Assembly (NCBI GenBank): GCA_014523515.1
Contig: JAATVJ010000158.1
Span: 1 to 14,670, forward strand
Length of the DNA: 14,670 bases
From: Nitrososphaerales archaeon TH1177
GTDB taxonomy: Archaea > Thermoproteota > Nitrososphaeria > Nitrososphaerales > Nitrososphaeraceae
Direction of reading: 5' to 3'
The notes below the pieces were generated by a model, which was given only the letters and a program-made list of their open reading frames with translations, ran no database searches and was not told the origin of the DNA. Both the position numbers and the translations under genes were made by a program. Of the stretch, positions 13,997-14,670 are shown one piece after another (the first letter of the stretch is position 1; every line of letters starts with the position of its first letter).

Positions 13997-14401
13997 CTAT
14001 TCTTCACATGGAACAGACATGGATATAATAAATTCCTTTTTGCCTGGATCTGCATTACCATCATTGTCAGCATCATCAAAGAATTGAATTTCGTATTTTC
14101 CTTCAACTAATCCTGATTCTGATTCAATATATGCAGATTCAAAAAATCCACCTGTACTATTTGTTGAAAAATAACCATATGTAGGAATTTCTTGTGTTTC
14201 TGGATGAACTAATTTCCAACCAACATTACTATTTGGTTCAAATCCATTTACATTCAGTTTCATTCCGTATCCAGTAACATCACCACACCCAGGCGAGACT
14301 ATAGCATTTGGTTTCAGCTGTGCATTTACGTTAATAAATAATGAAAAGGAAGAAGATAGAAGTATTGCAACAAGTATAAAACTAACGACTATATTTTTCA
14401 T
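13997..14401 (-). CDS. Small secreted beta-rich protein with an EF-hand-like acidic loop
   Basis: 134 residues. A clear signal peptide covers about 1-27 (MKNIVVSFILVAILLSSSFS...NVNA, cleaved before Q28). The mature part alternates short beta-like segments and Gly/Asn/Ser turns, as in small Ig-like or surface-layer-associated domains. FFDDADNDGNADPGKKE (107-123) has Asp at alternating positions, as in an EF-hand or dockerin-type Ca2+ loop, and C39 and C132 could form a disulfide closing the domain. It probably works outside the membrane; the partner is unknown. The ATG at 14401 lacks a visible SD. ACTATATATA on the minus strand near 14485-14496 is a possible TATA box giving a 60-nt leader. The type is common as lineage-specific secreted proteins in Nitrososphaeria. 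Confidence 0.7.
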   Translation of the reverse strand: MKNIVVSFILVAILLSSSFSLFINVNAQLKPNAIVSPGCGDVTGYGMKLNVNGFEPNSNVGWKLVHPETQEIPTYGYFSTNSTGGFFESAYIESESGLVEGKYEIQFFDDADNDGNADPGKKEFIISMSVPCEE

Positions 14402-14606
14402 AATTATTATTATACAGCTTTAATTATTTAATTTTTCCATGTATATTTTCGTTGAAATAAAAATAGAAAAAAATTTAGATTTTATATATATAGTTTATTT
14501 ATCTAGTAGTTTATCAGTCATAATAAAAGCAGATAGATAAAGTGTAGTCTGTAGCTTAATTCATCATTGTTCACTTTTATGCTTGAATTTGATCTGGTTT
14601 TTGTGT

Positions 14607-14670
14607 TTACAATGCGATATATTTATTGTAAAGCATAATCTTTAGACCGGCTTCAATTTTCTGTGCACTA
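14607..14670 (-). CDS. Possible 3' end of a gene running out of the window
   Basis: The minus strand is open from the window edge to TAA at 14607-14609, giving 20 residues: SAQKIEAGLKIMLYNKYIAL. Base composition is less AT-rich than the neighbouring spacer and the peptide looks like the end of a helical protein. The fragment is too short for identification, and a chance open frame is possible. Confidence 0.3.
   Translation of the reverse strand, partial: SAQKIEAGLKIMLYNKYIAL

Noticed and set aside
14217..14232. GGTTCAAATCC tRNA T-loop motif
   Set aside because: Lies within the secreted-protein coding sequence and has no surrounding tRNA arms.

Overview
This window looks like chromosomal DNA from an AT-rich, mesophilic archaeon, most likely an ammonia-oxidising Nitrososphaeria (Thaumarchaeota), perhaps close to Candidatus Nitrosocosmicus. 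That placement is an inference. It rests on TATA-box promoters, short or SD-led leaders (GAGGTGAT, GTGAT), archaeal-type IS630 remains, and the protein mix: secreted PQQ-type sugar dehydrogenase, CorA, CHAD, secreted metallophosphoesterase and many small lineage-specific proteins. There is no rRNA or tRNA gene to settle it.

Coding density is low. Roughly 45% of the window is covered by genes I believe are intact; the rest is very AT-rich spacer holding gene relics and repeats, as expected of a decaying accessory region.

Layout: 1-962, spacer with a hairpin and MITE copy A. 963-1777, minus-strand membrane protein with a truncated, translationally coupled upstream gene. 1882-2576, broken IS630 transposase carrying four 2-bp duplications. 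2624-2905, first copy of a ~280-bp repeat. 3087-3719, helical protein plus a possible 41-residue protein. 3871-5268 (minus), PQQ sugar dehydrogenase. 5381-5657, second copy of the ~280-bp repeat. 5749-6033 (minus), small membrane protein. 6983-8095, CorA. 8464-9300, CHAD protein. 9618-9771, MITE copy B in inverted orientation. 10002-10587, helical-protein pseudogene. 11019-12160 (minus), metallophosphoesterase coupled to a small Cys/His-rich protein, behind a tandemly duplicated promoter segment. 12494-12560, nested stem-loop. 12811-13059, small hypothetical. 13527-13777, relic. 13997-14401 (minus), secreted protein. 14607-14670 (minus), possible 3' end of a gene leaving the window.

Functionally, the recognisable genes concern the cell surface (sugar oxidation, phosphoesterase, secreted beta-rich protein) and Mg2+/polyphosphate handling (CorA beside CHAD). 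I see no complete defence system, CRISPR array or prophage. The most novel-looking items are the two repeat families, the 55-residue Cys/His protein overlapping the phosphoesterase gene, and the dinucleotide-duplication pattern in the transposase relic.
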